DNA of 64,000 nucleotides from Corynebacterium maris DSM 45190 (GTDB lineage Bacteria > Actinomycetota > Actinomycetes > Mycobacteriales > Mycobacteriaceae): contig NC_021915.1 of assembly GCF_000442645.1 (NCBI RefSeq), positions 2,356,001-2,420,000 of the forward strand, in the 5' to 3' direction. Below the pieces are notes generated by a model. The model did no database searches and was not told the DNA's origin. It saw only the letters and a program-made list of their open reading frames with translations. Position 1 is the first letter of the stretch. Every line of letters begins with the position of its first letter. Both the position numbers and the translations under genes were made by a program. This document shows positions 17,906 to 26,866 of the stretch, piece by piece.

Positions 17906-18985
17906 TTACTTGACCATCGCGCGGGCGATGGTGTTGACGATGAAGGTCAACAGGAACAGCACTAGGCCGGCCGCGATGTAGGCGCCCGCACTGATGGGGT
18001 TGTTGAACTCGGGGGCGGCGTTCGCGATGGCGGTGGCGAACGTGGAGCCGCCGTCGAACAGCGAGAACCGGAATTCCGACGACGGCGAGACGACCATGTA
18101 CAGCGCCATGGTCTCGCCCAGGGCGCGGCCCAGGCCGAGCATCGAGCCGGAGACGTAGCCGGACAGGCCGAACGGCAGCACGGTCATGCGGACGACTTCC
18201 CATCGGGTCGCGCCGAGGGCCAGGGCGGCCTCGACCTGGCCGGGAGGGGTCTGGACGAACACTTCGCGGGCGGTGGCGGCGATGATCGGGAGGATCATGA
18301 TCGCCAGCACGACGCCGCCGGTGAGGATGTTGCGGCCGGTCGCGAAGGACGGCGAGTTCATGTACGTCTCAAAGAGGAAGAAGCCGCCGGCCCAGCCGTG
18401 CAGCCAGACGTAGAAGTCCGACAGCCAGGGGCCCAACACCTGCCAGCCCCAGAGCCCGAACACGATCGACGGCACTGCGGCGAGCATGTCCACCAGGTAG
18501 CCCATCGGCTTGACCAGGCGCTTCGGCGCGTAGTTCGACAGGAAAATCGCGATGCCCAACGCAATCGGCATGGCGATGACCAAAGCGATGACCGAGATCA
18601 GCACCGTCGAGGCGAACATGTTCGGGATACCGAACTGCATCGCGTCGAGGTTGTTGGTCTGCCACGGGCCGTTGTAGGTGAAGAATCCCCAGAGACCGCC
18701 CTCGTTACGGGTGATCGCCGGGATCGACTGCGCAATGAGGTAGAGGCCGATCGCGATGATCAGCACGGTGATCAGCGTCGCGGAAGCCGTCGAGAAAAAC
18801 TCGAAGACGCGGTCGCCCGGGCGCTTGACGCCGGAGCCACGTGACTGAATGCGGGTGGCGGGGGCCTGGGGTTCCTCCGGCTGGTTGGAGGACCCGATGG
18901 TCGCGGTGCTGTTGGCGATGGGCTCGGTGTGCTGTTCCGCGTCCCCTGCGGGGAACGCCGAATTGGGCCGATCGTTGTTAGTCAT
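17906..18985 (-). CDS. pstC: Phosphate ABC transporter permease PstC
   Basis: 359 aa permease partner of PstA. A soluble, low-complexity N-terminus (about 1-65) precedes the first membrane helix. The conserved EAA-type loop is VEAALALGATRWEVVRMTVLP. It is separated from pstS by 162 bp containing a GC-rich hairpin. Confidence 0.96.
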   Translation of the reverse strand: MTNNDRPNSAFPAGDAEQHTEPIANSTATIGSSNQPEEPQAPATRIQSRGSGVKRPGDRVFEFFSTASATLITVLIIAIGLYLIAQSIPAITRNEGGLWGFFTYNGPWQTNNLDAMQFGIPNMFASTVLISVIALVIAMPIALGIAIFLSNYAPKRLVKPMGYLVDMLAAVPSIVFGLWGWQVLGPWLSDFYVWLHGWAGGFFLFETYMNSPSFATGRNILTGGVVLAIMILPIIAATAREVFVQTPPGQVEAALALGATRWEVVRMTVLPFGLSGYVSGSMLGLGRALGETMALYMVVSPSSEFRFSLFDGGSTFATAIANAAPEFNNPISAGAYIAAGLVLFLLTFIVNTIARAMVK

Positions 18986-19058
18986 TAGGTGACAATCCTT
19001 TTGAAGTTTAGCGGTTCGCCGACGACGTCATCTCGGCACTGGCTCTAAACGCGCGAGC

Positions 19059-19086
19059 GCCCCCGGACGCCTGAAGCGCCGGGGGC
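19059..19086 (-). repeat. GC-rich hairpin between pstS and pstC
   Basis: GCCCCCGG-a-CGC / GCG-CCGGGGGC stem (11 bp with one bulged base, 5-nt CTGAA loop). No T-tract. It may be a partial terminator or an mRNA-stabilising structure that lets pstS be expressed above pstCAB. Confidence 0.6.
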
Positions 19087-19147
19087 AAGCTGGCGCCTAC
19101 CGAATTTTGTCAGCTCTGGGCTGGCACCAACTCCGTATCACGAAGTC

Positions 19148-20317
19148 TTACTGGATAGCGTCGATCGCTTCCTGCAGACGCTCGGCGTGCGCTCCCTCGA
19201 CCGGGATGAAGCCCAGGCTCTGGAGCATGTCGTCCTGCGAATCCAGGGAGACGGTCAGGAAGTCCTTGACCATGTTCGACGTCTCCTCATCGTAACCTGC
19301 GGAGCAGACGATGGAGTACGGGGTCAGGATCAGCGGGTAGGAGCCTTCCTGGGTCTGGGAGAACAGGGCGTCGGTGCTGACGACCATGTCGTGACCCTCG
19401 GTCTCGAACTCCAGGGCGTCCAGGGCGACGCCGACGTTCTCGGCGTTGAGCTCGACCGGGCCGGAGCCGAAGTCCAGGTTGGCCACGCCCAGGCCCTGCT
19501 GCTCAGCGAAGCCCCACTCGACGTAGGTGATGGCGCCCGGGGTGTTGGACACCTCGGTGGCCACGCCGTTGGAGCCGTTGGCGCCGGCGCCGACCTCCTG
19601 CGGGAACTGCTGACCGGTGGTGTCCCAGTTCTCCGGGGTGGCAGTGTTCAGGAAGATCTGGAAGTTGTCGGAGGTGCCGGACTCGTCCGAACGGTAGACG
19701 ACGCTGATGTCCTGGTCCGGGAGCTCGACGCCCTCGTTCTCCTCGGCGATGGCGTCATCGTTCCAGTTGGTGATCTCGCCGTTGAAAATCTGGGCGACGG
19801 TCGGGATCGACAGGTTCAGCTCTTCGTCGACGCCCTCGAGGTTGTAGGCGATGGCGACCGGGCCGATGACCAGCGGGAGGTGCCAGGCGTCGTTGCCTTC
19901 GCAACGCTCGGCGGCCTCGGCGACCTGTTCTTCAGCCAGCGGGGAGTCAGAGCCGGCGAAGTCGGACTGGCCGGCGATGAAGTTGGTGCGGCCGGAACCG
20001 GAGCCGGAAGCGGTGTAAGCCAAGGACGCGCCGTCGACGGCCTCGGCGTACTGCTGGCCGAAGTAGTCCATGGCGTTCTGCTGGGAGGAAGCGCCCTCGC
20101 CGACGAGCTGGCCGGACTGGCCGGACAGGCCGTCCGCGGACGCCTCAGAATCAGCGTCTTCCGAGTCAGTGCCCTCGGCGGCGGTGGTCTCAGCGGTGGT
20201 GGTGTCCGTGGTGGTGGTGTCCTCACCCTCACCGGAATCGTTGCAGGCGACGAGAGCGAAGGAGCCGGCGGCGACGACGCCGAGCGCAGCGACAGAACGC
20301 TTAAGGTTACGAATCAC
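19148..20317 (-). CDS. pstS: Phosphate-binding lipoprotein PstS
   Basis: 389 aa secreted phosphate-binding protein. The signal peptide ends in the lipobox LVAC, followed by a long Thr/Glu/Asp-rich linker (about residues 27-65). The phosphate-binding loops include SGSGSGRTNF and GQSDFAGSD. I chose GTG 20317, which gives MIRNLKRSVAALGVVAAG with GGAAAGG upstream. The frame extends to 20368, but that would place charged residues before the signal peptide. First gene of pstSCAB. Confidence 0.95.
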   Translation of the reverse strand: MIRNLKRSVAALGVVAAGSFALVACNDSGEGEDTTTTDTTTAETTAAEGTDSEDADSEASADGLSGQSGQLVGEGASSQQNAMDYFGQQYAEAVDGASLAYTASGSGSGRTNFIAGQSDFAGSDSPLAEEQVAEAAERCEGNDAWHLPLVIGPVAIAYNLEGVDEELNLSIPTVAQIFNGEITNWNDDAIAEENEGVELPDQDISVVYRSDESGTSDNFQIFLNTATPENWDTTGQQFPQEVGAGANGSNGVATEVSNTPGAITYVEWGFAEQQGLGVANLDFGSGPVELNAENVGVALDALEFETEGHDMVVSTDALFSQTQEGSYPLILTPYSIVCSAGYDEETSNMVKDFLTVSLDSQDDMLQSLGFIPVEGAHAERLQEAIDAIQ

Positions 20318-20486
20318 AGGAATAATGCCTTTCCAGTGCAGGTTCATTTCAGATGGAAGTCCGAGCAATTGCCAAGACCCTTGCCAGGGTAGTGGCGGTT
20401 CAAGCAGTGCGCTGGGTGACTTTCACAGGAAACTCACCGCTGAGGTATGCCCTCGGGCGCAGACGCCCGCCTTGCTCACCGATGTG

Positions 20487-20542
20487 AATGTAGGGTACGG
20501 ACGTTAACCCAAAAGGTCCTAAAAGATGAACGAGAGGTTAAC
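20487..20542 (-). promoter_or_regulatory. pstS promoter region with spaced GTTAACC inverted repeat
   Basis: GTTAACC (20503-20509) and GGTTAAC (20536-20542) form an inverted repeat with 33 bp between centres, about three helical turns. On the minus strand a candidate -10 TACATT (20487-20492) is preceded by TTTTGG at 16 bp, so the repeat overlaps the -35 zone. PhoR-dependent activation of pst is established in C. glutamicum. Assigning this repeat to PhoR is inference. The 5' leader would be about 160 nt. Confidence 0.5.
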
Positions 20543-20673
20543 CGCTTCCGGAACAGCCCTTGACCAGCACCATTAATCGGCCTCCCCACGACCTTCCAGG
20601 GCGAAAAATTTTACCTTTCCGCCCCCTCGGGGGTGATTATCGCCGGATTCGCCACCCCCGTCGCCACTCAATC

Positions 20674-21594
20674 TCAGGAATACACCACGTGCTCTTCCGC
20701 CACGGTGAACCCGAGCTCCCGGTACCGCTTCACCGCGGCCTCGTTGTCATCCTCGACGTACAGGATCACCCGCTGCGCGCCCCCCTCCGCCAGGTGCGCC
20801 AGCCCCATGCTGACCACCGGCCCGCCCAGTCCACGCCCCCGGTAGTCGCCGGACAGCCCGACGACGTACACCTCAGCGGTGTCCGCGTCATGCCACTTCG
20901 TCCAGTGGAAACCCGCCAATGCCGGCGGTTCCTGGCCCGGCTCTTCCCCGGCGGGCGTGTCCCAGATAAACCACACGTCCCGCGGGTCGAACCAGTCGAC
21001 CTCCATGGCCCGCCGCAGCCGCGCCAGATCCCAGCCGCCCTGCTCCGGGTGCCAGGAGAACGCGTCGTTGTTGACCTCCAGCCACGCCCGCTCGACCGGG
21101 TCGGCGCCCCACCGACGGCGGGAGTCAGCGAGGTCGGCCACCGTCATCTCCGTCGGCGGCGTGAAGTCCACGGAGTCACGCAGGGCGTCGCCGCTGACCT
21201 CCATCACCAGCAACCGGCGGGTGACCTGCGCCTCCCGGCGGGCCGCCAGCGCCTGGGCGCCGTCGGTGTTGCCGTGCGCCCAGGCCTTCAACTCGGCGAC
21301 CTCCTCGGCCAGCCCGGCGTAGAGCCGGGCGCCGATGCCCTGGCGGCGCGCCTGCGGGTCGACCAAGAATTCCGCTTCGTCCCCCGCCAGCGCCGCGGCC
21401 CCGAGGACCTGCCCGTCCTCGACGGCGAGCAGGTGTCGGTGGCCCAGACGGGCGTCGTCAAGCCCGAGCAGGAATTGCTCCGAGAGCGGGGCGATGCCGT
21501 CGGCGCCCTCCGCCCGGGAGGCCAGCTCGGCGACCTGCTCGGCGAGGGCGGCATCGTCCGGCAGGGTGGTCCACGTCAGTTTCAGGTTCGTCAT
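20674..21594 (-). CDS. mshD: Mycothiol synthase
   Basis: 306 aa with two tandem GNAT domains, as in MshD. It acetylates Cys-GlcN-Ins to give mycothiol. The C-terminal active domain has VGLSGDYRGRGLGGPVV (acetyl-CoA loop). NNDAFSWHPEQGGWD is a family hallmark. A TAGCCT hexamer (21602-21607) lies 7 nt before the ATG, so a leaderless transcript is likely. It is divergent from the LmeA-like gene. Confidence 0.95.
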   Translation of the reverse strand: MTNLKLTWTTLPDDAALAEQVAELASRAEGADGIAPLSEQFLLGLDDARLGHRHLLAVEDGQVLGAAALAGDEAEFLVDPQARRQGIGARLYAGLAEEVAELKAWAHGNTDGAQALAARREAQVTRRLLVMEVSGDALRDSVDFTPPTEMTVADLADSRRRWGADPVERAWLEVNNDAFSWHPEQGGWDLARLRRAMEVDWFDPRDVWFIWDTPAGEEPGQEPPALAGFHWTKWHDADTAEVYVVGLSGDYRGRGLGGPVVSMGLAHLAEGGAQRVILYVEDDNEAAVKRYRELGFTVAEEHVVYS

Positions 21595-21626
21595 GTCCCC
21601 CAGGCTATCGGGTAGGAATATATGGT

Positions 21627-22430
21627 GTGAACACTTCCACGGCGGCAGCCGACCGCACCGGCCCCTCCCGCCCGCGGTTGCGGGGCCTGCGCGCGGCGGG
21701 CGCTCTCGTCGTCGTCTTTCTTCTGCTCTGGGCCGCAGACTCGGCGCTGGCCTCCCGCGCCGAGGCTTCCCTCTCTTCCGACATCGAGGAAGTCTCCGAC
21801 CTCAGGGCCAGCCCGCGGGTCTACCTCGGCGGTTTCCCCTTCGCCCAAGTCCTGCTCACCGGGGAGCTCCCCGACGCCTCGGTGGATTCCCTCGACGTGG
21901 ACGTCGCCGGGCTCGGCATCGCCAACACGCGCACCGAGCTCCATCAGGTCAGCGTCTCCCCGCAGCAGGCGCTGCGCGGCGACATCGTCGGCGCGCCGGC
22001 GGAGATGCTGCTGCGCCGGGTCTCCCTCGACGGGGTCGCCTTCGGCCAGCTGTTGCACATGACGGACCTGGACATCTCGCACCCCTACGACATTTCCCCC
22101 GGCGGCGGGGTGGCCGCCGAAGCCCAACTGACGGGCACCCCGCCCGGCTTCGACGAGCAGATCTCCGGGCTGGTCACCCTCCGTCTCGACGGGCCGGAAT
22201 TCCACATGGAAGTCGTCGACGTCCTCACCGCCCCCGCCGGCAGAGTCGACGACGCCGAAGACGCCCTGACCTTGAACTTCGACACTCGACGCCTGCCCCT
22301 CGGCGGTCAGGCGTCGGCGGTGTCCGTGGGCGGCGGTTCCATTTCCTTCGAATCGCAGCGTTTCAACACCGTGGTCGCCATGAGCGATCTCGCCGCGGCC
22401 GACGACGGCGAATCCGCCCTCAGCGACTAG
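21627..22430 (+). CDS. LmeA-like phospholipid-binding protein (DUF2993)
   Basis: 267 aa. A basic N-terminus and one hydrophobic segment (about 26-42, AGALVVVFLLLWAADSAL) are followed by an extracytoplasmic beta-rich DUF2993 region. In mycobacteria LmeA takes part in lipomannan/mannan elongation in the periplasm. The exact role here is not shown. The GTG start lies just downstream of the AT-rich stretch around 21613-21623. Its stop overlaps the -10-like TAGGCT of the next gene. Confidence 0.8.
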   Translation: MNTSTAAADRTGPSRPRLRGLRAAGALVVVFLLLWAADSALASRAEASLSSDIEEVSDLRASPRVYLGGFPFAQVLLTGELPDASVDSLDVDVAGLGIANTRTELHQVSVSPQQALRGDIVGAPAEMLLRRVSLDGVAFGQLLHMTDLDISHPYDISPGGGVAAEAQLTGTPPGFDEQISGLVTLRLDGPEFHMEVVDVLTAPAGRVDDAEDALTLNFDTRRLPLGGQASAVSVGGGSISFESQRFNTVVAMSDLAAADDGESALSD

Positions 22431-22440
22431 GCTGGGGCGC

Positions 22441-23169
22441 ATGACTCAGGGAAATAACATCGACCCGAACGAGACCCCGCAGGACACCCCCGCCGACGCG
22501 GCGGCCGCAGAGTCGCAGGCTCCCACCCCTGCCCAGCCCGCCGACCCGGACAACCTCTCCGGCTCCGACGCGGTCAACCTCGCCGCCGAGCAGTCCAAGG
22601 GCACCGCGCACCGCAACATCGGCCCCGCCGGCCCCGAGCCGCTGCCGGTCGACGAGGACACCGCCAACCTGCGCTTGGGCCCCAACCTGCATGACGCGTT
22701 GCTCGCCCTGTTGCCGCTGGTCGGCGTCTGGCGCGGCGAAGGCCAGGGCCGCGACGCCGACGGCAGCGAATTCTCTTTCGGCCAGCAGCTGACCTTCGCC
22801 CACGACGGCCGCGACTTCCTCTCCTTCGAGTCCCGCACGTGGCGCCTCGACGACGACGGCGCCGCGACGGGCGCCGACCAGCGCGAGGTCGGCTACTGGC
22901 GGATCTCCGAGAAAGACGAGATCCAGGTGACGCTGACCAGCTCGGACGGCGTCATCGAGATCCTCTACGGCGAGCCCTACAACGAGCGCGCCTGGCAGGT
23001 CGAATCGGCGTCGACGATGGTCACCGAAACCGGCCCCACCGGCCACGGCCCCGGCAAGCGCCTCTACGGCCTGATGCCGAACAACGACCTGGGCTGGGTC
23101 GACGAGCGGGTCATCGACGGCGAACTCACGCCCTCCCGCTCCGCCCAGCTCAAGCGCATCGCGGGTTAG
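22441..23169 (+). CDS. Ferric nitrobindin-like beta-barrel protein
   Basis: 242 aa. A ~70-residue Ala/Pro/acidic N-terminal extension precedes a nitrobindin/THAP4-type beta-barrel, recognised by GVWRGEGQG (95-103). True nitrobindins bind heme through a His close to the C-terminus. Here that segment reads SRSAQLKRIAG with no His. To my knowledge corynebacterial members are known to lack it, so heme binding is doubtful. TAGGCT (22428-22433) ends 7 nt before the ATG, which suggests a leaderless mRNA. Confidence 0.82.
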   Translation: MTQGNNIDPNETPQDTPADAAAAESQAPTPAQPADPDNLSGSDAVNLAAEQSKGTAHRNIGPAGPEPLPVDEDTANLRLGPNLHDALLALLPLVGVWRGEGQGRDADGSEFSFGQQLTFAHDGRDFLSFESRTWRLDDDGAATGADQREVGYWRISEKDEIQVTLTSSDGVIEILYGEPYNERAWQVESASTMVTETGPTGHGPGKRLYGLMPNNDLGWVDERVIDGELTPSRSAQLKRIAG

Positions 23170-24068
23170 TCAGCCAACGCCGCGTCGATGAGTGCGGCGA
23201 TCTCCGCCGCATTCTTCGGCGCCGGCAACTCCACCTCGTTCACTGCGGTGACCCGCACCCCGCGGCGCACGGAACTGACCAGCCACACAGATTCGGCCGA
23301 CAGCAAGTCGTCGACGTAGAGGTCCTTGACCTTGCACTTGTATCCCCGTTGGCCGGCGTACTCGAAGAGCGCCTGCTGACTGGTGCCGGACAAAATGTCC
23401 TGGCCGGGCCTCGGCGTCCGGAGACGCCGCCCCTTCTTCACGACGATCACCGTCGACGTCGTGGCCTCCAAGACCCGGCCCGTCTCCGTGTCGACGAAGA
23501 TCACGTCATCGAAGCCGTTCTGCTTCGCATGCCGGAGCGCGGCCATGTTCGCCGCGTAGTTGAGGGTCTTCGCCCCGGTCGTCAGCCACGGGGCCGCCTT
23601 GTCTCCGGTGTCCACCTGATAACCGCGCGGCCCAGTCAACGCCCGCGCTCCCTCGGCCCGGGCACGGGCATGCTCCCGCGGCTCCGCCCCCACCGTCACC
23701 CACGCCGACGGCACGCCGGTGGATTCCCGCCCGCGGGTGTAGGTCCACGTGCACCGCGCCGCCGGGTGCTTCTCCCCGTGCTGCGCGTGCCAGGCCTGCG
23801 CCGCCGCGGCAGTGACCTCGCGCCACTGCCCCAGATACGGGGCCGGCAGCCCCAGCCGCGCCGCAGAGGACGCGAAGCGGGCGGCGTGGCGGTCAAGGTT
23901 CGTCGGCTCACCCCCGAGCAGCAGAATCGCTTCGAACACGCCGTCGCCGCGGGTGACGGCGGCGTCGTCGTGGAAAACGTGCGGCAACATCGGATTGTGG
24001 AGACGTGCGGAACCGCCGAAAGGTTCGAGCACGTAGATGATCGGCTGAGGCTGAACCAGAGAAACCAT
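23166..24068 (-). CDS. pabC: PLP class IV aminotransferase / 4-amino-4-deoxychorismate lyase-like
   Basis: 300 aa fold-type IV PLP enzyme. HDDAAVTRGDGVFEAILL near the N-terminus, the lysine region GAKTLNYAANMAALRHAKQNG and EATTSTVIVV (the PLP-phosphate region) fit PabC or branched-chain aminotransferases. PabC makes p-aminobenzoate for folate. ADCL activity is the best guess but not proved. The frame is open far upstream (to 25058), but only ATG 24068 or 24080 fits homologues. CATAAT lies 10 nt before 24068. It overlaps the 3' end of the nitrobindin-like gene by 4 nt. Confidence 0.75.
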   Translation of the reverse strand: MVSLVQPQPIIYVLEPFGGSARLHNPMLPHVFHDDAAVTRGDGVFEAILLLGGEPTNLDRHAARFASSAARLGLPAPYLGQWREVTAAAAQAWHAQHGEKHPAARCTWTYTRGRESTGVPSAWVTVGAEPREHARARAEGARALTGPRGYQVDTGDKAAPWLTTGAKTLNYAANMAALRHAKQNGFDDVIFVDTETGRVLEATTSTVIVVKKGRRLRTPRPGQDILSGTSQQALFEYAGQRGYKCKVKDLYVDDLLSAESVWLVSSVRRGVRVTAVNEVELPAPKNAAEIAALIDAALAD

Positions 24069-24125
24069 GGTGAACCCCATTATGCCAGCCCGCCCAGGTT
24101 TGACGCTGCGACTACCATCGAAGAC

Positions 24126-25259
24126 GTGAGTGATACATCTACCGACGTCAATCCCGATCGTTACCTCTCCCCGCTCCTGCAGCGCCCCGGCGCCGCCGAG
24201 CTCCAGGACGACACGGCGGTGGACACCGCCGGAGTCCCCTGGCACTACGGCGACCCGCTGGGCGAACAACGCGCCATCGCCTCGACGACGGTCGTCGTCG
24301 ACCGTTCCCACCGCGTCGTGCTCAAAGTCACCGGCGACGACGCCGCCACCTTCCTCAACACCGTGCTGAGCCAGAAGCTCGACGACGTCGAGGACGGCTT
24401 CGCCGCCGGCGCCCTGGACCTCGACATTCAGGGACGCATCCTCCACCACGCCGACGTGGTGCGCGTGGGCGAGACCTTTTACCTCGACGTCCCCTCCGAC
24501 CAGGCGGACAGCTTCCAGGACTTCCTGAGCAAGATGATCTTCTGGTCCGCCGTCGAACTCGAACGCACCGAGCTCGGGCTCCTGACCTTGCTCGGCGACG
24601 CCGTCGAGATCCCCGCCGACCTCGCCGCCGAGGCCGCCTTCGTCCGCCGGGTGGACTGGCAGGGCGCCGCGCGCCGGGACCTGGCGTTGGAGCGCGGGGC
24701 GCTGAACGAGGGCGTCGACACGTTGCTCGCCGCCGGCGCCTCCCTCGGCGGGTTGATGGCCTATACCGCCGAACGCGTGCGCGCCCTGATCCCGGAGAAG
24801 GCCGCGGACCTCGACGCCAAATCCATCCCCCACGAGGTCCCGGAGTTCATCGGCCGCGGCGAGCGCCACGGCGCCGTCCACCTGACCAAGGGCTGCTACC
24901 GCGGGCAGGAGACCGTCGCCCGCGTGGAAAACCTCGGCCGCTCCCCACGTCTGATGGTTCTGCTGCACCTCGACGGCTCGGCCCCCACCACCCCGGTGGC
25001 CGGCGACACGCTCTCCTTCAACGGCCGCACCGTCGGCCGCCTGGGCACCGTGGTCCACGACTGCGACTTCGGGCCGATCGCCCTCGGGGTGGTCAAGCGC
25101 AGCGCCCTCGACGCGGGAGAGCTGACGATCACCCCCGCCGACGACGCCGAGCGCGCCCCCGTCGCGGCTTCCGTCGACCCCGATTCCATCCCCACCGACG
25201 AGGGCGATAAGGCTGGCCGGGAGGCCATTAAGCGGCTGCGTTCCGGCGGCGAAGAATAA
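24126..25259 (+). CDS. ygfZ: YgfZ-like folate-binding protein
   Basis: 377 aa GcvT-like protein that binds folate and supports Fe-S cluster assembly or repair. The signature KGCYRGQE is at 255-262, including the conserved Cys257. It is divergent from the PabC-like gene, a sensible folate pairing. GTG 24126 lies 7 nt after TACCAT (24113-24118) without a Shine-Dalgarno, so it is likely leaderless. Confidence 0.93.
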   Translation: MSDTSTDVNPDRYLSPLLQRPGAAELQDDTAVDTAGVPWHYGDPLGEQRAIASTTVVVDRSHRVVLKVTGDDAATFLNTVLSQKLDDVEDGFAAGALDLDIQGRILHHADVVRVGETFYLDVPSDQADSFQDFLSKMIFWSAVELERTELGLLTLLGDAVEIPADLAAEAAFVRRVDWQGAARRDLALERGALNEGVDTLLAAGASLGGLMAYTAERVRALIPEKAADLDAKSIPHEVPEFIGRGERHGAVHLTKGCYRGQETVARVENLGRSPRLMVLLHLDGSAPTTPVAGDTLSFNGRTVGRLGTVVHDCDFGPIALGVVKRSALDAGELTITPADDAERAPVAASVDPDSIPTDEGDKAGREAIKRLRSGGEE

Positions 25260-25428
25260 CGTTTCGACGGCGATTTTCGACCCTCTTAGGGGTTTGTCGG
25301 AAGCCGGTGGGGATTTTTTCGGGCAAACAGGCTATTGTGTTTGGCAGGATTGCATACACAGTAGATAGTCGATGGAACGTCCGAATGTTTCCCTGGACGC
25401 TTTCCACACACCTCAAGGGGGTCAGGCC

Positions 25429-25659
25429 ATGGGACGCGGTCGAGCAAAGGCAAAGCAGACCAAGGTTGCACGCCAGCTGAAGTACAGTTCTCCCGAGATG
25501 GACCTTGACAGGCTCCAGCGCGAGTTGGCCGGCAAGCCACCAGCACGTGATTGGGCTGACGAGGACGATGATTACGACGTCGACGACCAGTACGCAGCTT
25601 ATGCGGACGGGTACGACGACTGGGACGACGAGGACGATTCCTCCGGTTCCCGCCGCTAG
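25429..25659 (+). CDS. DUF3073 small acidic protein
   Basis: 76 aa. A basic, conserved N-terminus (MGRGRAKAKQTKVARQLKY) is followed by a very acidic Asp/Tyr-rich tail. This layout is widespread in actinobacteria but of unknown function. The basic head suggests nucleic-acid contact, which is inference only. A GGGGG run lies near the ATG. The open frame to 25372 is upstream noise. A terminator follows. Confidence 0.85.
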   Translation: MGRGRAKAKQTKVARQLKYSSPEMDLDRLQRELAGKPPARDWADEDDDYDVDDQYAAYADGYDDWDDEDDSSGSRR

Positions 25660-25715
25660 TCGCTAGTTGTTTCCAAAGCGCCCTGCAGCGCTTGGCAATC
25701 CTGGAAGCTTCGAAC

Positions 25716-25754
25716 AAGGCGCGCACTCCCGGTGCACACTGGGAGGCGCGCCTT
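25716..25754. terminator. Terminator between DUF3073 gene and purM
   Basis: Stem AAGGCGCGC-a-CTCCC / GGGAG-GCGCGCCTT with a single bulge, followed by TTGCGTTGTTTTT on the plus strand. It lies between convergent genes. Confidence 0.85.
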
Positions 25755-25770
25755 TTGCGTTGTTTTTCCC

Positions 25771-26856
25771 CTAGTAGTTCGGGTGGCTGCCGGTCAGCGT
25801 CGCGCGCTCGGCGTCGGCCTCGCCCTCTTCGGCGGCGCGCACCGTGCCCAACTCCCAGGCGTCGATGTGACGCGCGGTCAGCATCGCCAGCGCCCGATCC
25901 CGATCCGCCGCGGACACCACGGCCACCATGCCGACGCCCATGTTGAAAGTCTTTTCCATTTCCGCCTGCTCCACCTTGCCCAGGCTCTGGATGGTGCGGA
26001 AGATCTGCGCCGGGGTCCAGGTGGTGCGGCTCATCTCGGCGATGAGGCCTTCCGGCACGATGCGGGCCATGTTGCCCGCCAGGCCGCCGCCGGTGACGTG
26101 GCAGAAGGTATGGACCTCGCACTCGGCGGCGAGCGCCAGGCAATCCTTGGCGTAGATGCGGGTCGGTTCCAGCATCTCTTCGCCGAGGGTGCGGTCGAAT
26201 TCCTCGATGTAGCCGTCCAGCGGGAGACCCGCGCGCTCGAGCAGGACGTGCCGCGCCAGGGAGTAGCCGTTGGAGTGCAGGCCGGAGGAGGCCATGGCGA
26301 TGATGGAGTCACCGGGGCGGACCTTGTCGGGGCCCAGCAGCTCGTCGGCTTCCACGACGCCGACGGCGGTGGCCGAGACGTCGTAGTGGTCCGGCTCCAT
26401 CACGCCGGGGTGCTCGGCGGTTTCGCCGCCGAGCAGGGCGGCGCCGGACTGGACGCAGCCCTCCGCGATGCCGGAGACGATCTCGGCGATCTTCTCGGGA
26501 ACGACCTTGCCGATGGCGATGTAGTCCTGCAGGAACAGCGGCTCGGCGCCGCAGACGACGAGGTCGTCGACGCACATGGCCACCAGGTCGATGCCGATGG
26601 TGTCGTGCTTGTCCATGGCCTGGGCGACGGCCAGCTTGGTGCCCACCCCGTCGGAACCGGCCGCCAGCAGCGGGTTCTTGTACTCGCCCAGGGCGAAAAG
26701 CCCCGCGAAGCCGCCGAGACCGCCGCGGACCTCCGGGCGGGAGGCGCGGGCGGCGTGCCCCTTGAGCAGGTCGATGGCGCGGTCGCCGGCTTCGATGTCC
26801 ACGCCGGCCGCCGCGTAGGAGGCACCGGTGGTGTCGGGGGTGTTCTGGTCGGTCAT
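25771..26856 (-). CDS. purM: Phosphoribosylformylglycinamidine cyclo-ligase (AIR synthetase)
   Basis: 361 aa, step 5 of purine synthesis: FGAM + ATP to AIR. Typical motifs are GSDGVGTKLAVAQ (ATP/Mg loop), CVDDLVVCGAEPLFLQDY and HVTGGGLAGN. The ATG at 26856 has GGAGAG upstream. It lies 10 nt after purF, so the two form one operon. Confidence 0.97.
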   Translation of the reverse strand: MTDQNTPDTTGASYAAAGVDIEAGDRAIDLLKGHAARASRPEVRGGLGGFAGLFALGEYKNPLLAAGSDGVGTKLAVAQAMDKHDTIGIDLVAMCVDDLVVCGAEPLFLQDYIAIGKVVPEKIAEIVSGIAEGCVQSGAALLGGETAEHPGVMEPDHYDVSATAVGVVEADELLGPDKVRPGDSIIAMASSGLHSNGYSLARHVLLERAGLPLDGYIEEFDRTLGEEMLEPTRIYAKDCLALAAECEVHTFCHVTGGGLAGNMARIVPEGLIAEMSRTTWTPAQIFRTIQSLGKVEQAEMEKTFNMGVGMVAVVSAADRDRALAMLTARHIDAWELGTVRAAEEGEADAERATLTGSHPNY

Positions 26857-26866
26857 TGTCGCTCTC

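Noticed and set aside
24081..25058. Upstream in-frame extension of the PabC-like gene
   Set aside because: It runs antisense to ygfZ and adds low-complexity sequence. Homologues start at the 24068/24080 region.
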